Below are positions 50,695 through 60,209 of a stretch of 64,000 bases of DNA, one piece after another. The notes below the pieces were generated by a model, which was given only the letters and a program-made list of their open reading frames with translations, made no database searches and was not told the origin of the DNA. Each line of letters begins with the position of its first letter. Within the stretch, counting starts at the first letter, position 1. The DNA is taken from the NCBI GenBank assembly GCA_023426245.1, contig JAFABB010000039.1, positions 62,001-126,000 on the forward strand, in the 5' to 3' direction. A program made the translations under genes and the position numbers. The stretch is from Bacillota bacterium. Its GTDB lineage: Bacteria; Bacillota; UBA4882; UBA8346.

Positions 50695-51357
50695 ATGGCA
50701 CTTACACTGAATGAAATAAAAAAAGATCCGGCTATCACCGCATTTATTCAAAAAGCCGATGAACATCTCGGCGTAATGGGGTATACTGAACATGGTTTTC
50801 GCCATGCCAGTTTGGTCTCAAATATTTCTCAAAATATTTTGCTTCGCCTGGGCTATCCGGAGCGTCAAGCCGAGCTGGCTTCGATTGCAGGTTATCTACA
50901 TGATATCGGTAATATTGTAAACCGCCGGGATCATGGACGGACAGGGGCTGTTATTGCTTTGAATTATTTACTGGCTCAAGGTTTTGATCCTGGGGAGGCC
51001 GCAACGATGGTGGGCGCCATCGGCAATCATGAAGAGGAATGCGGTGAAGCGGTCAATAATGTAGCTGCAGCTCTGATTTTGGCCGATAAGTCCGATGTTC
51101 ACCGTAGCCGGGTCAGAAATACCGATTTAGCCACTTTTGACATCCATGACCGGGTTAATTATGCCGCCGTACATTCTTTTTTAAATGTAAACGAAGAAAA
51201 GCGCAGCATTACTCTGGAGATTAAAATTGAAAATTCCCTCTGTCCCGTGATGGAGTATTTTGAGATTTTCCTGGTGCGGATGATGATGTGCCGCAGAGCC
51301 GCTATCTTTTTGGGCTGTCAGTTTAAGATCGAGATCAATGGAAATGTGCTTCTGTAA
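50695..51357 (+). CDS. HD-domain phosphohydrolase
   Basis: A 220-residue cytoplasmic protein with an HD metal site: H36/H38-type residues in HGFRHASLV, then the HD doublet at residues 69-70 (GYLHDIG), and IGNHEEE and ILADKSD later. A C-terminal extension of about 65 residues does not match a family known to me. Such proteins hydrolyse nucleotides or phosphates; the substrate is not predictable. GGAGGG precedes ATG. It is probably its own transcript between two terminators or convergent genes. Confidence 0.82.
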   Translation: MALTLNEIKKDPAITAFIQKADEHLGVMGYTEHGFRHASLVSNISQNILLRLGYPERQAELASIAGYLHDIGNIVNRRDHGRTGAVIALNYLLAQGFDPGEAATMVGAIGNHEEECGEAVNNVAAALILADKSDVHRSRVRNTDLATFDIHDRVNYAAVHSFLNVNEEKRSITLEIKIENSLCPVMEYFEIFLVRMMMCRRAAIFLGCQFKIEINGNVLL

Positions 51358-51380
51358 ATAAAGAGTACACGCCTTTTGAC

Positions 51381-53585
51381 TTAATTGCACCTTATAAACC
51401 TTTTCGGAATCCAACGCCAAATCAGGTTTGGATCTTCCTGATTATTCATTTTAAGTAGCAGGTATGAGAATCCATAGGCTAAGCATGTTGCAAAGGCGAG
51501 AACTCCGGCATCATTGACCAAATAGGAACAAACACCGGCAACAAGAATTGCTTGCCATACTAATTTATCTTCCGGTAAGAGCATTTTCCGTCCTGTAAGC
51601 CAGCGTTGAACGGCCTTCAAAATGAAGGCTAATAGGATAATGCGGATCCAGGGACTTGATAGGGTTAATTTTAGGTTCATGGCAATCTTCCGGAAGATAA
51701 TCTGACTGACTTGCTCAAAATCTTTGTTCAAAATTAGATGGAGAAAACGGCCGATATGAGTCTGAACATCCGGCGGGCGGAGACTATCCCACCAGCTAAT
51801 TGTGAATAAGACCAAACTGCAGCCAATGAAAACAAACCAAAATTTACGATTTTGCCATTTCCACTGATAGATTTTTATCAAATAATAGGCAAATCCAATC
51901 GTTCCCGCTAAAATCCCTCCGAATTTTGCTCCAAACTGTGGCCAGCTTAAGATGAATATTGTTATGCCTAGAACAACCGGTGTGGACCAGCGGGATTTAA
52001 ATTTCCGGTTGAATAAATCCGTGAGTAATAAGGCGCTTGCCAAAAAGATTCCCAGAAATTCGTTGCCTAAGCCATAATATCTGGATCCGGCCATTGCGCT
52101 GTAACCTAAAGCGGAGAAACGGATTAACCGCCACCCGGTGATTTGATCCAAAATAAGGATCAACCAGATCAGGGCCGATAAACTAAGGATCCGGGTATTC
52201 ATCTCTTGAATCCGGGTAAAGATTGCTACCAAAAGGACATTGAATAACAAAAATCCACTAACTTGCCATGCAAAACTCGGGAAGAGAGGCAGGATGATTA
52301 CAGTTAAGGGAATCACAATCACCAGACTGACTAGCCAATCCCGAATCCATCGTTTTTTTAGAAAAATACCGCTTAGAAGACCCATAATCCAGCAAAAAGA
52401 TATGATTCCCTGGTACCAGTTAATGATAGGGCGCTGATTGGCACTGAGGTCTATTAAACGTCTATTTAAGTTGAGGACTTGTTCTATACCATTGATTGTT
52501 GGTTGACAAACCATGACTTTTCCGGTAAAAGCGGAAGTTTTCGTGAACTGAGCGATGCTGGCCAAGGTGGGTAGTAGATCCACATTTGCCACCAATCCGG
52601 GCCAGCGTGTTGTCCCCGATACCAATATGCCGGGGAAGGCATCCTCACGATAGATGACGATAGGAGCCAGTAAATTCTTTGCAACTGTACCCTCTTTGGA
52701 GATGGAAGGGGAAAAAAGGATTAGTGTAAAATTTTCAGGAGCACCCAAACCTAAAACCCCTTCAACCAAAGAGTTAAGCCTTTTCCAGGTTTGAAGTTTC
52801 GCGCGTTCGTAAAGGTCTGGACTTATCTGATCCTTATAATCATCCAAACGGGCAAAATCACCAAAATCGATAGCGATGATTTTTTGTTCACCCAGATGCA
52901 GTTTGAGTTCTGAGATCATTCCGGTTACATTGGCCCGGTATAAATAGGGGAAACGGGTGTCCGTTTCATTCATGGAAGAGTTAACAGTTCCCTCATTGAT
53001 CATTCCGGTTTTGTCCATCAAAAAAAGGGCACCGGGCCGGTTTTCCTGGTCGGCGCTATCGATATTGCCGATTAAACAAGTGCGCCAGCCTTCACGATGG
53101 AACAGGCTGCCAAGCCTGCCCGGAGAAACCTGATGATCTTCCTGGTTTGCTATATTGGTCAGCCAGCCGGTTTCAGGCACAAACAGACGCTGCTCATAAT
53201 CGTTTTTTAAAGGAATTCCTCTTCTCCAATTAAAAAAGCTAGCCGATGGATTATTGGTTACAAATTGTTCAGGATTCAATGAATCGCTTGGCTGGCCCAC
53301 TGCGTTTGCCCTACTGCCGGCGCCTAATGATAAATAACCGCTTCCGGAATCGGCATACCCTTTGCTGCTACGGATGTTCATCAGTCCGCAGTTTCCCGAT
53401 TCCAAGAACTTCCGGATAGCCGGGAATTCAGTGTTATATAATTCCAAACTATCTACTTTATCGGCAATGATGATCACAATTGGTTTGTTGGGATCTGGAT
53501 GAGCAGGTAACGAAAGCCCAAAACTTGATGGGATAAATATGACGGCAATAGCTAAACACAAAAGGAAGTTGTACTTTTTTTTCAT
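51381..53585 (-). CDS. large membrane protein with alkaline-phosphatase-like ectodomain
   Basis: A protein of about 734 residues. A signal/anchor segment (about 5-25) is followed by an extracytoplasmic domain of some 370 residues. It begins PIVIIIADKVDSLELYN and has GLVANVDLLPTLASIAQF near its end, as in alkaline-phosphatase-superfamily folds. About ten membrane helices follow (about 400-720), with the conserved-looking GSRYYGLGNEF between helices. Typical metal-site residues of true phosphatases are not all apparent, so catalysis is doubtful. ATG at 53585 is chosen. Similar unnamed proteins occur in clostridia. It could act on envelope polymers. Confidence 0.75.
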   Translation of the reverse strand: MKKKYNFLLCLAIAVIFIPSSFGLSLPAHPDPNKPIVIIIADKVDSLELYNTEFPAIRKFLESGNCGLMNIRSSKGYADSGSGYLSLGAGSRANAVGQPSDSLNPEQFVTNNPSASFFNWRRGIPLKNDYEQRLFVPETGWLTNIANQEDHQVSPGRLGSLFHREGWRTCLIGNIDSADQENRPGALFLMDKTGMINEGTVNSSMNETDTRFPYLYRANVTGMISELKLHLGEQKIIAIDFGDFARLDDYKDQISPDLYERAKLQTWKRLNSLVEGVLGLGAPENFTLILFSPSISKEGTVAKNLLAPIVIYREDAFPGILVSGTTRWPGLVANVDLLPTLASIAQFTKTSAFTGKVMVCQPTINGIEQVLNLNRRLIDLSANQRPIINWYQGIISFCWIMGLLSGIFLKKRWIRDWLVSLVIVIPLTVIILPLFPSFAWQVSGFLLFNVLLVAIFTRIQEMNTRILSLSALIWLILILDQITGWRLIRFSALGYSAMAGSRYYGLGNEFLGIFLASALLLTDLFNRKFKSRWSTPVVLGITIFILSWPQFGAKFGGILAGTIGFAYYLIKIYQWKWQNRKFWFVFIGCSLVLFTISWWDSLRPPDVQTHIGRFLHLILNKDFEQVSQIIFRKIAMNLKLTLSSPWIRIILLAFILKAVQRWLTGRKMLLPEDKLVWQAILVAGVCSYLVNDAGVLAFATCLAYGFSYLLLKMNNQEDPNLIWRWIPKRFIRCN

Positions 53586-53676
53586 TGCGATTTTACACCT
53601 GAGTTTCAATTATTCAAGAACAAATTTCTATATTGTTTTACTATCATTTCATCAATGGATAAAAACCATGAGGAAT

Positions 53677-54189
53677 TCAATAACAAACTTTAACTCCTGC
53701 ACTTAGGGTCAATGAAGGATCATAATCCGATGAATCGAAATGAATGAATCCGACTTCTAAATAATTTTTGAAGTTTTCCGGGTAAGCTTTCGGCGTAAAT
53801 TCAGTTCCGATACCAACCGAATACCCGCGGACCCGCTTTTTAAAATCCCAGACAGCAGTATCTTCAAATTGTCCGGCCAGAGCATAAATATAGACAGAGT
53901 TTTTGCGTGGCTGGAGGAAGTCCTGTTTCAATTTATATAACACTTTTACGGTGGAGAGCATAATCGGTTGTGGGCTCATGGTGATTAAACCTTGAATTGC
54001 CAGAGTTTGATCAATGTCATAGGTAAGCGTTAACCCATAACAGAGGGGAAAAGCAACCTCATAACCAATTGCATATTGGGTGGACTCAGCTTCTTGTTGC
54101 ATACTGTCGGCTTGGGCCGTTGTTACATTCGAAAAGAATAGCAAGACAGATAGTAGTAATAACACCGACATATATTGTAAAAATTTCAT
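53677..54189 (-). CDS. small outer-membrane barrel-like protein (putative)
   Basis: A 170-residue secreted protein. The signal peptide MKFLQYMSVLLLLS... ends near AQA-D, about residue 27. The rest shows alternating strands with Gly and aromatic residues (YAIGYEVAFPL, LTLTYDIDQ, YSVGIGTEF), and it ends LSAGVKVCY with a terminal aromatic. That is the usual form of small eight-stranded barrels. AGGTTAA precedes the start. No family is recognised. It sits divergent to the small membrane-protein genes upstream of secD. Confidence 0.65.
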   Translation of the reverse strand: MKFLQYMSVLLLLSVLLFFSNVTTAQADSMQQEAESTQYAIGYEVAFPLCYGLTLTYDIDQTLAIQGLITMSPQPIMLSTVKVLYKLKQDFLQPRKNSVYIYALAGQFEDTAVWDFKKRVRGYSVGIGTEFTPKAYPENFKNYLEVGFIHFDSSDYDPSLTLSAGVKVCY

Positions 54190-54543
54190 TTTAACCTCCC
54201 CGCTTGAATCTCATTTCCACAAAACCGCAAAATTTCCTGCCGCACAGGAAAAGGTCTTAAAAGAATCCAATTTTAGGCTGAAATTCCGATATCAATATAA
54301 AATCAACGCAATGATCTTCAGTTTATATTCCAAAAAGGAGTAATTTAATTGAAGGAGCCATAAATTTTTTCCAAAGCCAAATATTCTCATTTGGAACGCT
54401 CCCCCTTTTAATTGACAAGCCATTCTTAAATCGATATAATTAATAAAGCTTTTGTAAACTTTCCGCTATCTCGCTCAAAAGAGTGGATTAGGCGGTATTT
54501 TTCGCTTTTTGATCATTCATATTGAAAACATGGAGGGAACCCA

Positions 54544-54693
54544 ATGTTTCAACTTATTACAGTGATCGTTGTACTTGCGATTTTCGGCACATTCGCCTAT
54601 GCAGCCTTTAAAGCCGAAAAGGTAGTTGCCGCCAAAGCAGCCGCCAATCGCGAGGCGCACGCCAAAACAACCGCCAAAACAAAGAAGAAATAA
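54544..54693 (+). CDS. 49-residue single-span membrane peptide
   Basis: A short gene with strong start signals: GGAGGG six bases before ATG. The product has an N-terminal membrane helix (FQLITVIVVLAIFGTFAY) and a C-terminal cytoplasmic tail rich in Ala and Lys that ends KTKKK. Similar tails occur in small TatA-like or translocon-associated peptides, but no family signature is present. It precedes another small membrane protein and secD-secF in the same direction. Confidence 0.7.
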   Translation: MFQLITVIVVLAIFGTFAYAAFKAEKVVAAKAAANREAHAKTTAKTKKK

Positions 54694-54715
54694 TATTGGA
54701 TTTGGGGACAAATTC

Positions 54716-55135
54716 GTGAGACAGACATCGTTACGATGGTATTATATCATGGTTACGGCCTTACTCATTGCCATGGTGGGTTGTGTTATCCAAAGTGGTG
54801 TTGGGGGCCGGTGGAACCAACTGGGTATCAGAAGCGCCACGGCGTTAGAAAAGATCGAGGGGCTTTTGGATAGTACCGAGCCGGTCGCTGATAATCCTGA
54901 TTTAACGATTCGGGCCAGTATAATACCTTCATCGAGTAATGGATTTATAGACCCAAGACAAGATCCGCCGCCGGTTTGGGAACGTGTTTTGTTGACGAAA
55001 CAGACCGGACTAATGGTAGGGTTTTTCTTTGCCATTATGGTGATATCGCTGTTTTTTATTTTTTACCGGAGTTCACGGAATGGTTCCGGGAACGATGATG
55101 ATGGTTCCCAAGGAATACGGAGAGGTTGTAAATAG
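54716..55135 (+). CDS. membrane protein with two spans, unknown
   Basis: A protein of about 139 residues. A membrane segment near the N-terminus (about 9-27, WYYIMVTALLIAMVGCVIQ) is followed by a polar external part and a second span (about 101-120). A short, charged C-terminal tail follows, with RSSRNGSGNDDDGS. The first span ends in GC, which may suggest a lipoprotein-like site, but the preceding residues do not fit a lipobox well. The frame is open from 54626; GTG at 54716 after TTGGGGA is the likely start. Directly upstream of secD; function unknown. Confidence 0.6.
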   Translation: MRQTSLRWYYIMVTALLIAMVGCVIQSGVGGRWNQLGIRSATALEKIEGLLDSTEPVADNPDLTIRASIIPSSSNGFIDPRQDPPPVWERVLLTKQTGLMVGFFFAIMVISLFFIFYRSSRNGSGNDDDGSQGIRRGCK

Positions 55136-55190
55136 GTTTGGTTAGTGATTGAAACTTTCATTATAAATTTTAATCAAAGGGGAGATTGCG

Positions 55191-56711
55191 TTGAGACAGG
55201 ATTTACGCTGGAGAGTCGGATTAATCCTTGTTATAACGATCCTTCTGGGTCTTATGATCAGCCCGATCGGAGCGAGCTTTTTTAAAACCGATCCGATACG
55301 GCTTGGATTGGACTTAAAGGGTGGAGTCGAGCTATTGTTGGCGCCGGATTACCGCTTGAGTACCAATAATTTAAATAAACTGAGTGATGCGCTTACTGCC
55401 AAAATTACGCAGGCCAGTATTGCAGCACCCCAAGTGGCGCCTCTGGGTGTGATGGACGGGGATCGGTATGATGGTTTGAAATTTACCTTTGCCAATAGTG
55501 CTGATGCCCAAAGAGCAATGAATATTAATGCTTTCCCGGAACGGTATCAATTTGACCAATCGGGCGAGGGCAAGAATTTTAATTTCTCTTCCGTCCAAAA
55601 AGGCAATGTGATTGAGGTTAAAATATTAGAAGATGCCCGGGATTTCCCGGAAGACGCTTTGGAACGTTCAAAGGCAATTATTGAACACCGGATAAGCGAA
55701 GCTGCTTCGGGTATGGCCGAAGCTGATGTCCGCCTTGACGGCAAAGGCCGTCTGAACGTTCAATTGCCTGGTTTAAAGACTTTACAACAGGCCAGGGATA
55801 TTATTGTAGCAACCGGGCGCTTAACCTTCCGTATTAATAATCAGATCGTACTGGACGGTACGGATATGCAGGATATCAGGGTTTCCTATGAAGCGGGTAA
55901 AGGGTATGTGATCAATTTTTCATTTAAGGGACAAGGCGCCAAACAACTTGAGAAAATTACCACCGAAAACGTGGGGAAACAAATGGCGGTATACTTGGAT
56001 GAATCGATGTTGATGAACCCGGTGATTCAGGATCCGATTCCCGGGGGATCGGGGGTCATCACCTTGGGCAACGCCACAAAGGAAGAAGTTGAGAAGGACG
56101 CTTTGTTGATGAAATCCGGTGCATTGCCGGTATCATTACGGGTTGTCGAATCCACTCAAGTGGCCCCGACTTTAGGTAAAGAAATCGTCAGACAAAGTGT
56201 CATGGCAGCCATCATCGGTGTTGCCGCTGTTATTGCCTTCATGTTAATCTTCTATAGTTTGCCGGGTTTGATGGCGGACTTTGCGTTAATGATTTTCGTC
56301 GTGCTGTTCTTGGGTGTGATGGCATTGTTCCGCGGTGTATTAACATTACCGGGAATCGCCGGTTTCATATTAACCGTCGGTATGGCAGTTGACGCCAATG
56401 TAATCATTTTTGAAAGAATTAAAGATGAAATCAGGAACGGTAAGCGGGTACGCCCAGCTATCCACGCTGGCTTTGACCGGGCCTTAATCGCAATTATCGA
56501 CTCCAATGTGACGACCCTGATTGCCGCGGTGGTGTTGTTCTTCTTCGGCACCGGCCCGGTACAGGGATTTGCGATTACGTTATCCATTGGTGTTATTATC
56601 AGTATGATTACTGCAATCTTCGTTACCCGGACTTTCCTGGAGTGGAAGGTTGACCATGATCCCGATCGTTATGTAAAATACTTCGGGGCGAAGGAGGTAA
56701 CCATCGAATGA
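55191..56711 (+). CDS. secD: protein translocase subunit SecD
   Basis: A 506-residue RND-type membrane protein that uses the proton or sodium gradient to help protein export. An N-terminal helix is followed by the P1 domain. The hallmark GLDLKGGVELLL near residue 40 and the cluster of transmembrane helices in the C-terminal third (GMAVDANVIIFERIKDE, the conserved proton-relay motif) are present. TTG start after GGGGAGATTGCG. The stop overlaps secF by 4 bases. Confidence 0.95.
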   Translation: MRQDLRWRVGLILVITILLGLMISPIGASFFKTDPIRLGLDLKGGVELLLAPDYRLSTNNLNKLSDALTAKITQASIAAPQVAPLGVMDGDRYDGLKFTFANSADAQRAMNINAFPERYQFDQSGEGKNFNFSSVQKGNVIEVKILEDARDFPEDALERSKAIIEHRISEAASGMAEADVRLDGKGRLNVQLPGLKTLQQARDIIVATGRLTFRINNQIVLDGTDMQDIRVSYEAGKGYVINFSFKGQGAKQLEKITTENVGKQMAVYLDESMLMNPVIQDPIPGGSGVITLGNATKEEVEKDALLMKSGALPVSLRVVESTQVAPTLGKEIVRQSVMAAIIGVAAVIAFMLIFYSLPGLMADFALMIFVVLFLGVMALFRGVLTLPGIAGFILTVGMAVDANVIIFERIKDEIRNGKRVRPAIHAGFDRALIAIIDSNVTTLIAAVVLFFFGTGPVQGFAITLSIGVIISMITAIFVTRTFLEWKVDHDPDRYVKYFGAKEVTIE

Positions 56712-57664
56712 ACATTTTTAAATATCGTTATTTTTACCTGGGTATTTTTATTGTTACGATGATTTTGAGTGTCCTTTTTGTATTTGCGAATCCCTATAAT
56801 GGCTGGGGGACCAAACCCGGTTCGCCGTTAAATTTGGGAATTGATTTTACCGGCGGTACCAAAATTTATTTTCCAACCCCTCGGGCAGTGAGTTCCGATG
56901 AGGTCATGGCGGTTTTACAGAATGTGGATTTGCCGAATTTTAAAGTGAACGCGCCGCAACCCAGTAAATATATAGATTCCACCGGCGTTACCCGGCATCA
57001 GGTGCTGGTGTACACTAGATTTTTGAATGATACCGAGCAAGAGACGGTTATTAGAGCTTTGGAGGCAAAATTTGGACATGTTGACACGGGGCAGGGCCTG
57101 GATATTTCCCGGGTTGACCCGGTGATTGGTAAGGAATTGGTGGAAAATGCCATGAAGGCTGTAGTGATTGCCTTAATTCTGATGCTTATTTATATCTGGT
57201 TCCGTTTCGAGTTAATCTCCGGAATTGCGGCTATTGTGGCACTGTTCCATGATTGTTTACTGATTCTCGGAGTGTTCGGATTATTCGCAGTGGAAGTCAA
57301 TTCCACCATCATTGCGGCGCTGCTTACGATTCTCGGTTATTCCATCAACGATACCATCGTTGTTTTTGACCGGATTCGTGAAAATATTAAATATAAATCC
57401 AAAGACACGCCATTTGTGGAAGTTGCTAACGACAGCATTTTACAGACTTTCCGCCGTTCATTGAATACCAGCTTTACGACGGTCATAGCAATCTTGGCTT
57501 TCTATTTGGTTGTTCCGAATATCAAAGAACTGTGCTTTGCTTTGATTGTGGGAATCACCTCCGGAACCTATTCCTCCATCTTTGTAGCCAGCCCGATTTG
57601 GGCCATTTATAAAGATCATCAGGAAAAGAAAGCTGCGCTCCGCAAGGTTGCTTCAGCAAGATAA
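56708..57664 (+). CDS. secF: protein translocase subunit SecF
   Basis: A 318-residue partner of SecD. It has the LGIDFTGGTKIYF motif after the first helix, and the C-terminal helices with TILGYSINDTIVVFDRIREN and NTSFTTVIAILAF. The start overlaps secD, and a strong terminator follows. Confidence 0.95.
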   Translation: MNIFKYRYFYLGIFIVTMILSVLFVFANPYNGWGTKPGSPLNLGIDFTGGTKIYFPTPRAVSSDEVMAVLQNVDLPNFKVNAPQPSKYIDSTGVTRHQVLVYTRFLNDTEQETVIRALEAKFGHVDTGQGLDISRVDPVIGKELVENAMKAVVIALILMLIYIWFRFELISGIAAIVALFHDCLLILGVFGLFAVEVNSTIIAALLTILGYSINDTIVVFDRIRENIKYKSKDTPFVEVANDSILQTFRRSLNTSFTTVIAILAFYLVVPNIKELCFALIVGITSGTYSSIFVASPIWAIYKDHQEKKAALRKVASAR

Positions 57665-57701
57665 ATTGGATGTCCTGTTATTGGATATTCGGTAACGGAA
57701 A

Positions 57702-57738
57702 GGACTGTCTCAAGGGAAAATGAGACAGTCCTTTTTTA
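57702..57738 (+). terminator. rho-independent terminator of secDF
   Basis: GGACTGTCTCA pairs perfectly with TGAGACAGTCC across an eight-base loop and is followed by TTTTTT. Confidence 0.93.
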
Positions 57739-57834
57739 AGGTTGACTTTCAAGTGGATTTTCGATTTAATGAAAGTAACTCCATATTTGTTCTAACATCC
57801 TATGAATCAAAAAATGATTAAAAGAGGTAAAATT

Positions 57835-58629
57835 ATGTTTGCAGTGGCCCGTCAACAAAAAATTAAAGAACTTTTGATGAAGCATAAGCAGATGGATGTT
57901 GCTACTTTGGCAGCTACATTGGGAGTTACCGAGGTTACTGTAAGGCGGGATTTGGATGTATTGGAAAAAGACGGATTCGTGATTAAAACCCATGGGGGGG
58001 CTTTAATCAATGAATCGCTCATTGAAGCGAATCAAGAAGGAAATAATATCGAAATTTCACCGGAAATCCGGGAAATCGGTGAGGCAGCAGCCCTCCTGGT
58101 TAATGACAGGGATGCCGTGTTTATCGGCGGTGGTATGACTTGTCAACAGGTGGCGGCGAATTTGAAAAGCAAGCAACGGGTTACGGTTATGAGCAATGAC
58201 TGGTTGGTTGCGGCGGAATTATCAAATACCAATGGTGTTGTGACCGTTGTCACCGGAGGCAATATTTTGCCCGGAACAAGTCTTATGACTGGAGATTTGG
58301 CTTTCCGGGCTTTAGAGGGCAAACATTTTAGCAAAGTAATCATCAGTGTTGCCGGTATCAACTTTTCTCACGGATTAACCACTAATTTTATAGAAGAAGC
58401 TCAATTTTATAAAGAACTCTTTCATATTACCCAAGAGGTCATTATCGTGGCGGACTATCATAAGTTCGGGAAAATTGGCTTTGCTGTATTGGGAGATCTC
58501 TCCGTGGTCCAAAAAGTCGTAACCAATAAAGAAGTGGATAGTCAGTATAAAGAGTATTTTTTCCAAAATAATATTAAAATTTACACCCCTTTTGAAGTCG
58601 AAGAATTAACCATGCAGGGAGGAGACTAA
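57835..58629 (+). CDS. DeoR-family transcriptional regulator
   Basis: A 264-residue regulator. The N-terminal DeoR winged helix is VARQQKIKELL, then VTEVTVRRDLDVLEKDG and VIKTHGGAL. A C-terminal DeoRC sensor domain binds sugar phosphates in relatives (VFIGGGMTCQQVA, VTVVTGGNILPGTSLMTG). ATG at 57835 follows AGAGGT by six bases; the frame extends to 57802. The ABC transporter genes follow 3 bases later, so it almost certainly controls them. Confidence 0.9.
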   Translation: MFAVARQQKIKELLMKHKQMDVATLAATLGVTEVTVRRDLDVLEKDGFVIKTHGGALINESLIEANQEGNNIEISPEIREIGEAAALLVNDRDAVFIGGGMTCQQVAANLKSKQRVTVMSNDWLVAAELSNTNGVVTVVTGGNILPGTSLMTGDLAFRALEGKHFSKVIISVAGINFSHGLTTNFIEEAQFYKELFHITQEVIIVADYHKFGKIGFAVLGDLSVVQKVVTNKEVDSQYKEYFFQNNIKIYTPFEVEELTMQGGD

Positions 58630-58632
58630 TGA

Positions 58633-60132
58633 ATGAATGATTATCTTTTGGAATTGGTGGAAATTCGCAAAAGTTTCAGTAATCATTCGGTATTAAAAGG
58701 GGTCAATCTAAAGGTCAAAGCGGGCGAAATCCATGGGCTGATTGGCAAGAACGGCGCCGGCAAAACGACCTTGATGAAGATATTGAACGGTGTTATATCC
58801 AAAGATTCGGGTACTATTTTTTTACGCGGGCGTGAGGTTGAAATTAACTCGGTCATGCAGGCCCGCAGTTTAGGTTTTACCATGGTTTATCAAGACTTAA
58901 GTCTTTTTCCGGATTTGACAGTTGCCGAAAACATTCTCGCCGGGCGTTTTCGCCAAAAAGGACTTACAAAATGCGGAATGATTCAAACGGATAAACTATT
59001 TTCAGAAGCCCAAACGGTTTTAGAACGGTTGCATTTTCGGATTGATCCTTATACCAAATTATCTTCCTTGGGTTTGGGCCAGCAACAAATGGTGGAAATT
59101 GCCCGAGCCATATCCGAGAAAGCGGAGTTGTTAATTTTGGATGAACCGACTGCAGCCCTCAATGAACAGGAAGTGGGACAGTTTTTTCAAGTTTTAAGAG
59201 AAGTTCAGGGCTTAGGAGTTACGATTATCTATATATCCCAAAGATTGAAAGAGATTAAGGAAATTGCCCAAAACGTCACGATTATCAGGGATGGCTTGGA
59301 CGTGGCCACTTTTCCAGTCGATAGTCTGGAAGGGGAATCCATTATTAAACTGATGATCGGTGAGGAAGCTTTAGGGCGTTACCCTAAATTAGGATTGGCT
59401 GCGCGAAAGGAATTGCTGCGGATTTCCGGTTTATCCATGGGCTCCGTACTCAGTGATATCAGTTTTACGTTACATGAAGGTGAAATTTTAGGGATAGCCG
59501 GCTTGGCCGGATCGGGACGTACTGCTTTGGTTGACACGCTTTTTGGAGTCGGTTCCTTGGTAAAAGGCAAGATTTATTTGCGGGGGCGGGAAATCACTAT
59601 AAAATCCCCCGAACAAGCAATTCGGTTGGGCTTTGCCTATCTGGCGGAAGATCGGGTTCGCGGCGGATTGTTTAACAATCTTTCAATTAAAAGCAATATT
59701 ATGGCGTCAAATCTTAACCGGATTGTTCGCAGGGGATTGATTAATCCTCAAAAGGAACAGCAAATCGCTTTGGGACTTGTTAAAAGATTGGGCATCCAAA
59801 TTCACAACCTACACCAGAAGGTTTCCACCCTAAGTGGTGGCAATCAACAAAAGACCATGCTGGCAAAATGGTTGTTTAGCGGAGGTTATGTATATTTATT
59901 GGACGAGCCAACCAATGGTTTGGATGTTGCATCCAAAGTTGATATTTATAATATCATGAATAGTATTATCTGTGGAGGTTCCGGCATTATTATGATTTCT
60001 TCCGATTTGTCGGAACTTATCGGGATGTGTCACCGGATTTTGGTCATCTTCAAAGGCCGGATTGTCGGGGAATTGAAAGGGAATGAAATTTCCGAGGAAA
60101 TCATCTTAAAAATGGCATCCGGAAAAGAATAA
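58633..60132 (+). CDS. sugar ABC transporter ATP-binding protein (RbsA/MglA type)
   Basis: A 499-residue double ABC ATPase of the carbohydrate CUT2 type. The first cassette has Walker A GKNGAGKTT, signature-region LSSLGLGQQQ and Walker B LLILDEPTAALN. The second has the degenerate P-loop GLAGSGRTA, signature LSGGNQQK and VYLLDEPTNGLDV, as usual for this class. It pairs with the permease and binding protein downstream. Confidence 0.93.
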   Translation: MNDYLLELVEIRKSFSNHSVLKGVNLKVKAGEIHGLIGKNGAGKTTLMKILNGVISKDSGTIFLRGREVEINSVMQARSLGFTMVYQDLSLFPDLTVAENILAGRFRQKGLTKCGMIQTDKLFSEAQTVLERLHFRIDPYTKLSSLGLGQQQMVEIARAISEKAELLILDEPTAALNEQEVGQFFQVLREVQGLGVTIIYISQRLKEIKEIAQNVTIIRDGLDVATFPVDSLEGESIIKLMIGEEALGRYPKLGLAARKELLRISGLSMGSVLSDISFTLHEGEILGIAGLAGSGRTALVDTLFGVGSLVKGKIYLRGREITIKSPEQAIRLGFAYLAEDRVRGGLFNNLSIKSNIMASNLNRIVRRGLINPQKEQQIALGLVKRLGIQIHNLHQKVSTLSGGNQQKTMLAKWLFSGGYVYLLDEPTNGLDVASKVDIYNIMNSIICGGSGIIMISSDLSELIGMCHRILVIFKGRIVGELKGNEISEEIILKMASGKE

Positions 60133-60209
60133 ACTTCGTGGTGTCCATTGTGAAAAGGAAATGAAGCAAAGGTAGCAGCCTGGGAGATTCCCATAAGGAG
60201 GTCAATCGA

